This document shows positions 1 to 10,828 of a stretch of DNA of 64,000 bases, in pieces (the first letter of the stretch is position 1; the number at the start of each line of letters is the position of its first letter). Under the pieces are notes generated by a model. The model did no database searches, was not told where the DNA came from, and was given only the letters and a program-made list of their open reading frames with translations. This stretch comes from Ochotona curzoniae (taxonomy: Eukaryota > Chordata > Mammalia > Lagomorpha > Ochotonidae), in the NCBI RefSeq assembly GCF_017591425.1, contig NW_024466607.1:11664501-11728500 (forward strand), read 5' to 3'. A program made the position numbers and the translations under genes.

Positions 1-1680
1 ATAGAAGGGGGGAAAAAAAAGCAGCAGGCAACCTGCTGAGAGGAAATGGATTTCTGTGTTAACGTCTGGTACAGATGCGCCAACATCAAGCAGAAACAGG
101 TGTCTCAGTGTATTAAAGCACCACTAGCAGATACACAATCAGGATATGTTAAGTAGAACCTCGCTGTGAGTTTTTAGGGGACTGTGCAGTCTTTCTTTTC
201 CCCTTATGAGTTCATTGAAAATAACCATGAGCCTGTGGATTAAGCAGTTTGGTATTTTCTGAAAAGTATTTCTTTTCTATCTCATCCAAGCATTTCACTC
301 TCGTTGCATTCCTCTTTAATGACTGAACTTAACTACAACATAAAGAGATTGTGATAATTTAAAAAAACGCCATGGTCTACTGATCTGTGTTCACCCAGAT
401 TAGCTATTAGTAAGTCCCATATCCAATCACATAGACACAGGTTTATTTCGGCTATGTGAAACATGTCGATTAAGAATGGGGATGTGGGACGATTTTTTTT
501 TCTCTTTTCTCTCTCCAGGGTTAGAGGGAGAAAGTGTGGCATTCCTGGAGAGCTCTGGAGCATTCCAGGTGCTCCGTCTGGTCCTCAGATGGTTTTTGGT
601 GAAATCTGAAGTCATTCCAGGCAGTTCTCAAACATCAGCAACATGTACTGCAGGCCTGGATTTCTCACAGCATGGTGACATGCCACAACTTCCTAGTTTC
701 TGAGTTCTGTAAAAAGTGGAACAGATATGATCTCATGCAGGCTTGCCTTCTGGGGACATGGGCCCTTAGCAGATAGCCTCTGTCTGGGATGTGACCAGAA
801 CGTTGGCTGTGGCTTGCCCTTACCCCTTGGTCCTGATCAGGAATCACAACCTGGAGGAGCAGGTGCACAATGAAGGAAGAAAAACCCTCCTCCTTGAATT
901 TGCATTCCTCTGAGAAACATCAGGGAAAGCGTTCTTGAAGATGGGGAGGGGGAGAAGGGAGGGATTCCCTTTGGTCTCCATGAGCATTCATATTCATCAG
1001 TGTAATGAAGAAGGCCAGGCACAATTATGGCAGACAGCTCACTGTTGATGCCAAGGGACTGAGTCCAGGCTTGTGCTGGGTCCTAGAGGCTGTGCCTGCC
1101 TGGCCAGGGTCTCGGCTCTGGCTGCCTGCAGCAGTGCTGGGCCTTGCTTCTCAAAGGGTTGTTTATCACCAGCAACATCACCTTCACCTGGTTAGACATG
1201 CAGCACCTCAGACCTGCCAAGTGGAAATCTGCACTTTAGCCGATCGCCCAGGTGGCATCTCTGTTCAGATGCTCCCCCGTGGTTGCACAGATAAACGTTG
1301 CTTGCACCTGCATGAGGCCAGATGTTACAGAGAGTGGGAGAGCAAGTGGCCAGCTCACACGCTCGCAGCCTGAAAGCATTGGTGCTCAAAGTTGCATTCC
1401 TCATTTCATCCTCTGCTGAAAGGAAAGGGATTAGGCTTTCTTAGAAAAGACTGCTGAGTTCATTCTCTCCCCAGTTCCATCTCTCCCTTTCCTTTAATTG
1501 TGTGCAGTGAACTGCAAAATGCGAGGACCAAGGAGGGAAAGGGCAGACGGTCACTCTAAATCAGCACTGGGGGAAAACAGTGGGGGGAAAATGGTCCCAT
1601 AATGCAGCTAGTCATTAACCCCCACCTTCCCTCAACAGACCCCTGAGAACTTTGATGTTTCTCAAAAGTGTGCCAGAGCC
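1..1680. other. Unique, non-coding-looking sequence
   Basis: I see no exon, RNA gene or clearly recognisable repeat here. The open frames are short and lack codon structure or plausible flanking splice sites. There is a short T run near 493 and scattered pyrimidine-rich patches. The right edge is where the duplicated block begins. Confidence 0.5.
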
Positions 1681-1852
1681 ATGAATAGACAATGCTCCCA
1701 AATGTCTAGCTGAGTGCTTGGAGCATCCATCCATCTGCTTGTTTGTCTACCTGCCCAGCCACCTTCCTACTGTTTGTTGGGCAACGCTAAGGGGAAAGGT
1801 CTTGCATGTTGTGGACATGGGGAGTAACATGACAGGCTGGCATGGTAACAAG
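1681..1852 (+). repeat. Local direct duplication, copy 1
   Basis: This block recurs in the same orientation at 3462-3633. By hand alignment the two copies are about 85% identical over roughly 165 bp. A 62-bp core (1768-1829 here, 3549-3610 in copy 2) has only about two mismatches. Between the copies lie an antisense L1M relic and a SINE. The sequence is not a CSINE, L1 or LTR that I recognise. It resembles the 3' part of an old L2/MIR-like element only weakly. It is either a small segmental duplication or two copies of a family I do not know. Confidence 0.8.
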
Positions 1853-2124
1853 GAAGAAGGTAGGTGCATCTGACCCCAGGACGTGTCACTTCCTCCCACG
1901 TTCCGTCATCCAAGCCTGCTTTCCTGGCAGGTGCAGAGCTCGCTGCCTGGCGGGTTCCTGTCCTATGTAGAGATGGGAACACAGAATTAGTTCCTGTTGA
2001 ATTCCTGTTTTGTTGGTGTGGACGGCCCCTCGTCCTCCAGTCTGAGAGATAAAAAGAAATTCCTGATATTTCTTGGTAAAGAAAATACTGATAATCAGAT
2101 GTGATGTAAAGTGTATCTTTCTGT

Positions 2125-2985
2125 TTTGAAGCATGCTCGTTGTTGTACACGTGTGCGCGCCATCCATCAGAACCTTTTCATCTTCCCCAACTGCAGCTCT
2201 GTCCATCAAACACTGACTTCCTTTCTCCTGCCCCCCAGGCTCTGGCAACCACTTTTAGTTGACTACTCCAGGAGGCTTGTCCAAGTGGAATTACACAGTT
2301 TTTGCCCTCGTCTGGTCTCTTAGGTTGTGATGGCCATAAGACTCACCCAAGTTGCCTGTGTCGAGATCTTCTGTTGAAGGCTGAGCATTGAACCCTGCAC
2401 TGTGTTATTCTCTGTGCTCTGTTTATCCCTTCGTCTTTTGATGGACACTTGGGCTGTTTCCTCCTTGTGCCTATTGTGAATAGTCCTTCTGTGCACTTGG
2501 GTGTGCAACTTTTTGTTCCAATCTCTGCTGTCATTGGTTTGGGGTATTTTTTTTTTTTAAGATTTATTTACTTATTTGAATGATTGGAGTGAAGAAACAA
2601 GGAGATCTTCCATTTATTAGTTCCCTCCCCAAATGTCTGCAATAGCCAGGGCTGACACATGCCAAAGCCAGAAGCCAGGGCTGCCATATGGGACGGAGGG
2701 GCCCAAGCACTTGGACTGTTATTTCCTTCCTACTCAGGCACCTTAGCAGGAAACTGGATTGGAAGTGGAAGAGCTGAGACGCCAATGGGCACTCAAATAC
2801 GGAGTGTGGGCATCCCAAGCGGAACTGATGCGTCATCGGGTAATGCTGTGTTTCATTTTTAGAGAAATCGTTGTAACGTGTTTCTTAGTGGCTTCACTCT
2901 TTTTACTTCCACCAGCAGTGCACAAGGGCTTCAGTTTCTCTACATCTTCATGAAACACTGTTATTTTCTGAGTTTTTCTTTGTAT
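2125..2985 (-). mobile_element. Ancient L1 (L1M-type) ORF2/3' UTR relic, split by a SINE
   Basis: The + strand reads as the antisense of the 3' part of old mammalian L1. Landmarks in order are a 'ccatccatcagaacc' block near 2160, 'tctggcaaccactttta' near 2240, 'tttgatggacacttgggctg' near 2438, and 'cttccaccagcagtgcacaa' near 2908 followed by 'tttctctacatcttcat'. A minus-strand SINE at 2547-2850 interrupts it. It is heavily diverged and has no coding capacity. Confidence 0.75.
2547..2850 (-). mobile_element. CSINE (lagomorph tRNA-derived SINE), old copy
   Basis: A T run and 'aagatttattta' mark the poly(A) end at the left. They are followed by 'gatcttccatttattagtt', the 'gccaaagccagaagccag' block and 'aaactggattggaagtgga', in the order expected for an inverted copy. 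The tRNA-like head at the right is badly decayed. It sits inside the L1M relic and so is younger than it. Confidence 0.8.
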
Positions 2986-3461
2986 TTGTTTTTGTAAATA
3001 GCAAAAATGGCTGTAAGTAGATTTTTTTTTTGAGTAGGTTTTCCCTATTCTGTTATTTTTCCTGAATACCAGCAATGGTCTTTGTCTTGCTTTGAAGTGT
3101 GGGAAATTTCTGAAAAATGGAATTCTGATATCTGTCTGTCCAGGCCTTGTTCCTGGTCATTGTTTACCTTGAGGACGTTTTATGTGGTTGGCCTGGTCAA
3201 TGTGGTGGGACTGATTCATGTGGTTTGTGGAAGCTGCTAGTGTGTCCGTGCACGTTTATGCTCTTCCCATTCTTCTCTTACCTTTTAAAATTGGGACTGG
3301 AAATCAGAGTGCGTGAGTCCAAATACAGAGTCCTCTTAGTAAATGTGGTTAGACATTCACACTTTGAATTGGGGGTGTTTGGTGGCCTGGTGTCTGCAGA
3401 GACTTAAGGCAGTAATAAATCAAGAATACTTTTTTTTCAATCAAGTAAGGGGTTCAAGGAT

Positions 3462-3633
3462 GTGAATTGACAGTGCTCCCAAATGTCTGGCTGAGTGGTT
3501 GGAGCAGCCATCCATCTGTCCATTTGTCCACCCACCCGACTACCTTCGTACTGTTTGTTGGGCAAGGCTAAGGGGAAAGGCCTTGCATGTTGTGGACATG
3601 GGGAGTAACAGAACAGGGCCAGCGTGGTAGCGA
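3462..3633 (+). repeat. Local direct duplication, copy 2
   Basis: Same-orientation partner of 1681-1852, starting 1,781 bp downstream of copy 1. Identity falls off at both ends. The best-conserved part is 3549-3610. Confidence 0.8.
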
Positions 3634-4478
3634 ATTTCTGCCTGTATTGCAGAAATTCAGACCTGGAAAGAAAATTGGAGGTTTACTTAAACCCAAGAGG
3701 CAGGCAGGTTCTTGTCACATCATAGAGTTGGAATTGGTAAGCTTTGTGCCAGGGAATTCAAAACACCAAACAAACAAACAGAAAGCCCCAAACCTGTGAT
3801 TCAGGGATAGTAGTGTAATGATTTAGTGGGAAGTTGGGGGAGGTGGGGGCAGATGAGTAATTTGTTGTGTGGATGACTCGCTGTTGCTATGTCTGAGAGT
3901 GTTAACCGTGGGTACAGTGTTTCTGGGGCAGTCGATTTTAGTGGCTTTCATCAGAGACACAGAGTGGCACCAAGGCAGTGGGAATTTCATTCCAACCATT
4001 GCATCTGGATTATGTTTCTAACAAATTGCCAAAGAGCTGAATACTCTAGGTACCTCAACAGAGTGTAGCTTTGTTTTCCTGTGTTATTTTAAAAAAAAAA
4101 AAAGGAAAAGAAAAAAGCCAAATGCCCTTATTTTATTGCAGGGTAGTCTGGATGCAGTGCAGTACCCTGCAGATATGTTTGCAGGTTGGCCATACTTCTT
4201 TGCTTCCTGTGAAATTGGTGCTTAGCTGTGTTGGAGCGAGCCCAGAACTCCTGTGTAGGAGGCTGAGCCCTGAATCATTAACCTTAACATAGTCTTTAAG
4301 AGGATGATGAGAATAAATACACACGCTCAGCTGTTGCCACTGAAGTGCCTGGGATCCGTTCATTCCTGTACATTAGGTCCTAGCGCGGAGCGTGAACCTG
4401 TTGCCACGCTCAGAGGATGTGTGCCCATCTTCATCTCCTGACACTGATCGGAACAGCCCCCAAGGTCCAAGGCATTGA
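3634..4478. other. Unique sequence with minor simple repeats
   Basis: No gene is visible. There is a short (CAAA)n patch around 3765-3781 and an A run around 4089-4101. I recognise nothing else. Confidence 0.45.
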
Positions 4479-4516
4479 TGTGGGCTATTTTTTTTTTTTA
4501 AGATTTATTTGTTTTT

Positions 4517-4857
4517 TTTTTGTTTTTTTTTTTTTAAAGATTTATTTTTATTATTTTTTCATTGGAAAGGCGGATATACAGAGAGGAGAGACAGAGAGGA
4601 AGATCTTCCATCCGATGATTCACTCCCCAAGTGAGCGCAACGGGCCGATACTATGCCGATCCGAAGCCAGGAGCCTCTTCCGGGTCTCCCACGCGGGTGC
4701 AGGTTCCCAAAGCTTTGGGCCGTCCTCGACTGCTTTCCCAGGCCACAAGCAGGGAGCTGGAAGGGAAGCGGGGCTGCCGGGATTAGAACCGGCGCCCATA
4801 TGGGATCCCGGGCGTGCAAGGCGAGGACTTAACCACTTGCGCCACCGCGCCGGGCCC
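4517..4857 (-). mobile_element. Young full-length CSINE nested in an older CSINE
   Basis: This intact inverted copy runs from a T-rich tail at the left to the head 'gcgccaccgcgccgggccc' at the right. A perfect 15-bp target-site duplication, GATTTATTTGTTTTT, lies at 4502-4516 and 4858-4872. It shows insertion into the tail of an older copy of the same family. CpG sites and both Pol III promoter boxes are preserved. The copy nearly matches the one at 10829-11159. Confidence 0.93.
4780..4844 (-). promoter_or_regulatory. Internal Pol III promoter of the nested CSINE
   Basis: On the minus strand, box A (TGGCGCAAGTGG) covers 4833-4844 and box B (GGTTCTAATCC) covers 4780-4790. Box B fits the tRNA consensus GGTTCRANNCC and box A fits TRGYNNANNNG. 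Both are as intact as in the copy at 10829-11159. The element could therefore be transcribed by RNA polymerase III, but this is inference from the sequence. Confidence 0.7.
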
Positions 4858-5183
4858 GATTTATTTGTTTTTATAAGAACGGTGGATCTACAGAGAGAAG
4901 AAGAGACAGAAAGATCTTCTGTCCGTTGGTTCACTCCCCCAAGTGGCCACAATGGCTAGAGCTAAGCCAATCTGAAGCTGGAAACCAGGTGCTTCTTCCA
5001 GGTGTCCCACACTGGTGCAGGGTCCCAAGGCTTTGGGCTGTCCTTGACTGCGTTCCCAGATTACAAGCAGAGGGCTGGGTCAGAAGTGGAGCAGCTGGGA
5101 CACAAACCAGTACCCATATAGCACCTTGGCACTTGTGAGGGGAAGTTTAGCCAATTGAACCATTGTGCCCGGCCTGTGGGCTA

Positions 5184-5658
5184 CAGTTTTTGCTTACCTG
5201 ACATGCAAACTCCCTGCTTTGACGTTGAAGAGAAAAGGTTAACTTTGCAACAATCCCCAGGCATTAGAAAAATTCCCCATGGACTTGATATTTGTATACA
5301 CGCAAATATCAAGACATTCCAAATGTCTCTTGTGGAAGCAGTTTCATTAGGAGTCTGTATTTGAGAAAACATCTTTCTATTTGGCCAAACGAGCAGAAGG
5401 TTTTTATGATTATAACAGTGGATAAAAGGCCTGGTGAGCAAATCATTGGGAAAATAGATCCAAATGTTGACTGGTCTAGTAGGTGTTTTAGTAAATAATG
5501 TTAGCTATTATTGGGTGTTACCCTGAGAAACTTCCAGCTGGGCTCCATTTTTTAATTTTGGAAAAGAAGTGATGCCTTCTAGAAGGGAATAACAAAGACA
5601 CCTGTTCCTGAGAGCTTGCTTGTTTTGTAATCTGACTTGTATTCTCCCCCCGGCCCTC
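5184..5658. other. Unique sequence
   Basis: No gene or repeat was recognised. The segment is moderately AT-rich and all reading frames are broken. Confidence 0.4.
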
Positions 5659-5898
5659 TTTTTAAAAAGATTTATTTCTATCGGAAAATCAGATTTACAG
5701 AGTGAAGGAGAGACAGAGAGAAAGATCTTCTGTCTGCTGGTTCAGTCCCCAAATGATCACAACGGCTGGAGTTGAGCCGATCCAAAGCCAGGAGCTTCTT
5801 CCAGGTCTCCCACGTGGGTTCAGGGTCCCAAGGACCTGAACCCTTCTCTACTGCTTTCCCAGACCACAATAGGGAGGTGGATTAGAAGTAGAGCCTCT
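5659..5898 (-). mobile_element. CSINE, head missing
   Basis: The inverted tail 'aagatttatttctatcgga' is followed by 'aaagatcttctgtctgctgg', 'tcttccaggtctcccacgtg' and 'attagaagtagagc'. The copy ends there without the tRNA-like head. Confidence 0.85.
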
Positions 5899-6705
5899 GA
5901 CCCTGGGTGGAGAGATCTGAGTTTGAGGTGAGGATCATCCTCATGTAGCCAGGAGTGACATCAAGTGTAGCAGAGTTCCCAGAGAGGCGACCAGGGATTG
6001 GGGAGAGGCCATAGAGCTGGTTTTATGGCAAAAGACAAGAGTTTACGGGCTCCCTGTGCTTGCACCAGCCAGTGAAAGAAGGAAACGTGGCCTTTGGGAT
6101 TGTTGGGACACAACAGGCGTGCACTTAAGCGTAACTGTACCACTTGGTTTTCCTGTTGGTGAGAGTCCTGTCAACACAGCAGCTTCTGGACTGCAGGAGT
6201 GCCTATGGTGTTCTTGGTGTTCTACAGGTGTCCTTGGCAAGGTCCTCTCTGCTTGTCCTACGGGGACCCATTCTTTACGGGTTCCTAGAGTCAGTGAGTG
6301 CCAAATGAGAGACTTGGCTCTTCTTTCCTACAGTAGGTCTTATGCATCTCAGGTTTTCATGGTTGGAACTCCTAGAGCCGTAGGATCCTGGGTAAGTGGC
6401 AGAGCTTTGGAGTTTGCCTGTTTTTGTGAAGTTGACTCTATAGTTCCTCCTGGAGAAGGCTAAGCTGAAGCTACAAAATTTCAGGGAGGATACCCAACAA
6501 TTCAGTAATCAAAAGCAAGTAATATAATAATACAATCTTTTTTTTTTAAAATCTAAATACAAAGTGAGAAGAAAAATACCAACATTCTAGTTGATGAAGA
6601 GGTTAGTATTACCCGATTCTTGTTTTGCCTGAGACTCCATCATGGTTTGGTAGGTATTTCTGTGCAGCTGGAGATGGAACCAGGAGCCTTCTTTGAGACT
6701 TGGGA
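5899..6705. other. Unique sequence
   Basis: No recognised repeat. A frame of about 130 codons is open on the + strand (6056-6463). It has no acceptor with a clear polypyrimidine tract, and I do not support it as coding. A T run lies at 6537-6547. Confidence 0.35.
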
Positions 6706-6935
6706 AAGGAGGGTAGGCATTCGGCAGAGTGGCTGAGACATCAGTTGGGACACCTGCTTGCTGTATCTGAGGGCCTGGGTTCAAGTCCCAGCTCTGCCCG
6801 TCCAGTCCAGCTTCCTGCTAATGCGCACCTGGGAGTCTGTGGGGTGAGGGCACAACTACTTGTGATATGGTCATCTATGTGACAGATGTGGTTTGAGTTT
6901 GAGGCTGCTGGCTTCTGCCTGGTTCAGTTAGGGCT
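6706..6935 (+). mobile_element. Old CSINE-like copy
   Basis: Sense-orientation relic with 'gacacctgcttgctgtatc', the box-B-like 'gggttcaagtcc' and 'ccagtccagcttcctgctaa'. The 3' half is poorly preserved. Confidence 0.6.
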
Positions 6936-7829
6936 GTTGAGGGCATTTGGAGAAGAGACCAGCCCATGTGTCTATGTATCTGTCCACCGTTCACAGAAAT
7001 AACCATAAACGTAAGTGAATTGGGGAAAACCAAAAAAGACTCAAGAGAGATGTGACCTGGTGCGTAACCTGAGAGTAAAAGGATCAGGTTGGAAGGGTGA
7101 GGACTGAAATGGCAAGTGATACTGTGAATGCGCTCAGTGTTTTATGAATGGAAAAGCTGTGATGTGTCTTGGAGACGATCTTTCTGGGCGTTTGTAATAG
7201 TCCTTCAGCATCCTGTACCTGTTGCCTTCAAATTTTTTGGTACAAATTTTGAACATTTTTTTCCCACTTTTGTTAAGAGGGGCACTGTTGATAAGATCCC
7301 AGTAACTTGCTTATGTTGTGAACACATATATAAAATGCCATCCTGTAGTGTGTATAACAGTGTTTAACAGTAGAAAAAGTTAATAATTGCTCAGCTTCGA
7401 GCTAATCATTCTGTGATTATCATGTCTCTAATTACCTGGTGGACAGGGAGAGGGCCTGGTGATCGGCAGCCTCCCTGTTGCCTGCATGCTCAGAAACACG
7501 TCCGTGCTGTCGCCTGTTACCAGGCACGGGTTTTGCAATGTGGCCCCTTTGTGTATTTCTGTTGAACGAGAGCCCCTTGGAGCTTATCCATGTGGGCTCC
7601 TCCTGGCAGGCCGTCAGGACCCAGAATGAGAGAGCCCAGGGTTTTCAACTCCCTTTTCCAGTTGCTATGGATACAGCGTCTGGGCAAAGAGGAGTCTCTT
7701 GCTGTCGCTCACTGTTGGGCTTCCCCCTAGAAGCTGAAACCCTGGAGCCAAGGTACAGTGTCTCAAGTTACTGGAGGACTTCTTAATAAGAGTGGGCTTT
7801 TATTTTTAGTGGACACATAGTACTTGTAT
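6936..7829. other. Unique sequence
   Basis: No gene, RNA gene or recognised repeat. Confidence 0.4.
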
Positions 7830-8140
7830 AAATATATGGGCCACATTGTAACATTTCAACACGGGGTGCAAGGTGTACTGCTTAGAGCAGGGGCAATTGG
7901 CCCATCACCTTTGACATGCCTCATCCCTTTGTGCTGGGAGCATTGGAAATCCTGTCTACTAGCCATGTAGACATATGTGATGAACTGTTACCCACTGTTA
8001 AATCCTGTGCTGTAAGCACTAGAAGGGATTCCTTCCATCTAGCTGCACCCCAGTATCTCTTGCAGAGTAAGCCTGCTGTGATTGGAATGCTTTTCACAAA
8101 AAGAGGGTTACAAACTTTCCAACCTTGTAAAGACTCCCTT
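7830..8140 (-). mobile_element. Ancient L1 (L1MA/MB-type) 3' UTR relic
   Basis: The + strand carries the antisense of a well-known L1M 3' UTR. It includes 'gtaacatttcaacac', 'cccatcacctttgacatg', 'tttgtgctgggagcattgga', 'gtctactagccatgtagac' and 'cactagaagggattccttcc'. It is diverged and non-coding. Confidence 0.75.
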
Positions 8141-8374
8141 CTTTGTTCACAGCCCGCCCCCTTGTGCTGTGGCCTTTGCCAGGTTTCCTCTTAGCAACCA
8201 GGTCAGTGGCAAAGGCTGTCAGGGAGGGTTCCTCTCCCTGCCTCTCTCCCCCCACCTCTCCCCACCTCTACCCTGGTACCCCAGGCTGACAGCAGGTCTT
8301 CAACAGGGAGGACCCAGTCCAGGACCCACCAGCCAGGTTCCCGGGAAGGCCTTGCATTAAGAATTCCATTGCAT

Positions 8375-8477
8375 AGGTGGAGAAATCCACCATGGGGAGA
8401 GGGTTCGGGGAGGGGTGGGGGGAATCCCAGTGCCCATAACACTGTGTCACATAATGCAATGCAATTAAAAAAAATAA
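8375..8477 (+). mobile_element. 5'-truncated L1 stub (lagomorph L1 3' end) with TSD
   Basis: Only the last ~100 bp of an L1 3' UTR are present: 'ggtggagaaatccaccatgg', 'cactgtgtcacataatgcaa', then an A-rich tail. A perfect 16-bp target-site duplication (AAGAATTCCATTGCAT) flanks it at 8359-8374 and 8478-8493. The 3' end shares its signature with the longer antisense copy at 19923-20179. This is a clean example of severe 5' truncation during target-primed reverse transcription. Confidence 0.92.
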
Positions 8478-8493
8478 AAGAATTCCATTGCAT

Positions 8494-9879
8494 TAATAGA
8501 CACAAGGCTGTCCAGGGTTTCTCCTCCTGAGGTTGGGTGTGGTAAGTTGTCCTTCTCCAAGGACTCTGTCCAGATCATTGTGTTGACTTGATTGGCCTTT
8601 ACCCTCATCTATCAGGTCTGTAGTGATGCTCCCAGCTTTTCTTTCCGATATTTGGCTTTTGCGCCGAGAACGAGAGCGGGTGTGCAGAGGGGCCGCTGGA
8701 CCAGGAGTAAGAACAGAGCTCAGGAAAAGAGGTGGGCGTGGCTTCTGGGAAGGGGCAGTGGAGGGCGGAGGAAAGAATGATGCCCTGGGGGAGGGCCGAG
8801 GGGCGGGCCCAGCTCTGCTGCTGGGAGGAAGGAAGGAGCTGTCACATGGGTGGTGAGCTCATCATGCTGCAGACACCAGCTATGCTATTATTAGGGCTTT
8901 CAAGTCCCCAGCAGATGTTCTGAGGTAGGGTTCCAACCTCCTTCACTTCCCCCATAAGGGATAATAGGGTGCTTGGAAAAAAAGACTCGGAGGAGAGGAC
9001 AGCGTTTCCGTGAAGCACAACACTGGTGTGCTCCATGCACTTCCCCTTCTCTTTCTTTGTTTCTCTGTATCTTTCACCTGTCTCTCTCCTGGTACTTTTG
9101 TATTCCTCTGCCTGCTTTCTCTGTGTGCTTTCTTCGTGTCTTGCTTACTCTGAGTCTTTGTCTTTCACTCCTGTTTGTTCTTTTGCATCACCTTTCCTTC
9201 TTTTTCTTTTCCCTTTTTCTGTCTCTTCTTCAAAGCCCTCTTGTGAGTTCTTACTCTCCCTGACCTTCCTTTCTCCTTTGAGGCCCTTTGCAGTTAACTC
9301 TGTGTTGTGTAAAAAAAAAAAAAGATATGGTGGGAATTCAGCCCTTTTTAAATTAAAAGCAAATGTTGGCCTCTCATTAGAAAACAGAAGGGGTGCATTG
9401 AGGTCTCAGGGCGACCATGTGCTGTACCGGGTCTTGACAGGAGCCCGTTTGGGGTCCGTGGTTGGCTTGCTCTCCTCCTTACAATCTTGCATACACCTCT
9501 GAAGTGCAGGGACACTGGCCTGGCAGACTGACACCCCAGCGAGAGGTTCTCCAGTGTGTGTATTGTTCGCTCGATTTCCCTGTTGCTATTGTCCTAAATT
9601 TATAGACTCAACTTTTTTTATCTGGAAGCTTCCACTGGGTCCCTTCCTTCTACTGAAACTCTGGTGTCAGTTGAGAACCACCAAGAGCAGGGTCCTGTCA
9701 CTTTCACTTAAGTTTCTGCTCTGGGAAACTGGCTCTCTACAGGAAATGGGCTGTTCTGTGATATAAAGTCAGTGGGCGCTTTGTAAAACTCAGAGGGATG
9801 CACGCCTTGTTCTAGAACTCTTCTCCTGCTTGTTTCAAGGGTTTATGTCAAGGTGCCCAGGATGGCTTAGAGGACTGAA
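8494..9879. other. Unique sequence with a GC-rich patch and a long pyrimidine tract
   Basis: 8650-8830 is GC/purine-rich and contains GC-box-like motifs (GTGGGCGTGG near 8733 and GGGGCGGGCC near 8802). 9043-9285 is strongly pyrimidine-rich on the + strand and made of irregular CT/TTC words. An A13 run lies at 9311-9323. I see no gene. Confidence 0.45.
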
Positions 9880-10071
9880 GTCCCAAGTGGGCTTGGGAGG
9901 AGGACTCAGACCAGGTGGCAACAACCCAATTACTGGAGCCATTGCTGTGGCCTCCCAGGGGCTTCATTGATAAGAGGCTGGAATCAGAAGCCAGACTGGG
10001 GTATTGAACCTTGGTACTCTGATGTGGGACGCATGATGTGCAAACTACCAGGCTAAACGCTGACAGCCCCC
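9880..10071 (-). mobile_element. Old CSINE-type relic (head half)
   Basis: The block 'cattgctgtggcctcccagg', 'gctggaatcagaagccagac', 'tattgaaccttggtactctg' and 'aaactaccaggctaaacgct' matches the head half of an older lagomorph C-type SINE in inverted orientation. The A-rich end is missing. Confidence 0.65.
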
Positions 10072-10197
10072 GTGCACCTGAGTGACATTTCTAACTCTAA
10101 TAAGGGTCACAGCTGTCAGAAGTGTGTTTAGAGAAAAGCTTGTGAAATTGAAATGTTTTTCTTCAAAAGGAAGTTCATACATTTTAGGAAATTACTT

Positions 10198-10532
10198 TTG
10201 GTGTCTGCGTTGTGGCGTAGCCAGTGAAGCCACTGCCCGCAACGCCGACATCCCATATGGGTGTCAGTTCGAGACTTGGTTACTCCATTTTCAGTCCAGC
10301 TCCCTGCTGATGCACCTGGAAAAGTGTGAGGATGGCCCAAGTGCTTCAGCCCCCGTATGTGGGAGACCTGGAAGAAATTCCAGGCTCCTAGCTTCTGCAT
10401 GACACAGCCATGACCATGGCAGCCGTTTGAGGAATGAACCACAGATAGAAGATTCTCTGTGACTTTGTCTCTTCCTTTCTCTCTGTAAATCTACCTTTCA
10501 AATAAAATTTTAAAACATCTTTAAAAAAAAAG
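10198..10532 (+). mobile_element. CSINE, full-length older copy
   Basis: A sense copy with a recognisable head ('gttgtggcgtagccagtgaa'), 'catcccatatgggtgtcagt', 'tgtgggagacctggaagaaa' and a tail ending in 'aacatctttaaaaaaaaa'. Point changes have damaged the box B region. Confidence 0.85.
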
Positions 10533-10828
10533 AAAAATACTTTACAATTAAAAATATTTAGTTTTAGAAAGTATTGGGGTAAAAGGAATCTAAAATCCTA
10601 AATTACAATGAGATCAGCATGAGGTGAGAAGTATTGACTAAATTCAGCAGTTCATTTCTCTACCACTTCAAAACAGCCTTGTCTCATTTCCATAATCTCA
10701 CTTTATCTGAAGAAGAGGGAGCGGACTGGGAGGCCTTCCCTGCAGCAGGAGCCCCTGACCTTAGGACCTTGTGGATTTGGGGGCCCCAGTGCCAGGCTGC
10801 TGCTGGATGGCTTCAAGAAATGGTTGGG

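Larger units (their letters stand above)
4488..5174 (-). mobile_element. Older CSINE, split by a younger CSINE
   Basis: The older inverted copy is in two pieces, 4488-4516 (tail) and 4858-5174 (body and head). A 9-bp direct repeat, TGTGGGCTA, at 4479-4487 and 5175-5183 brackets the whole unit. This is its target-site duplication. The body contains 'aagatcttctgtccgttgg', 'cacactggtgcagggtccc' and the decayed head 'ccattgtgcccggcc'. Confidence 0.85.

Noticed and set aside
1681..3633. Duplicated blocks as the two LTRs of one provirus
   Set aside because: The interval between them holds antisense L1M and SINE sequence and no retroviral genes, and the blocks lack LTR end motifs or a flanking TSD that I can see.
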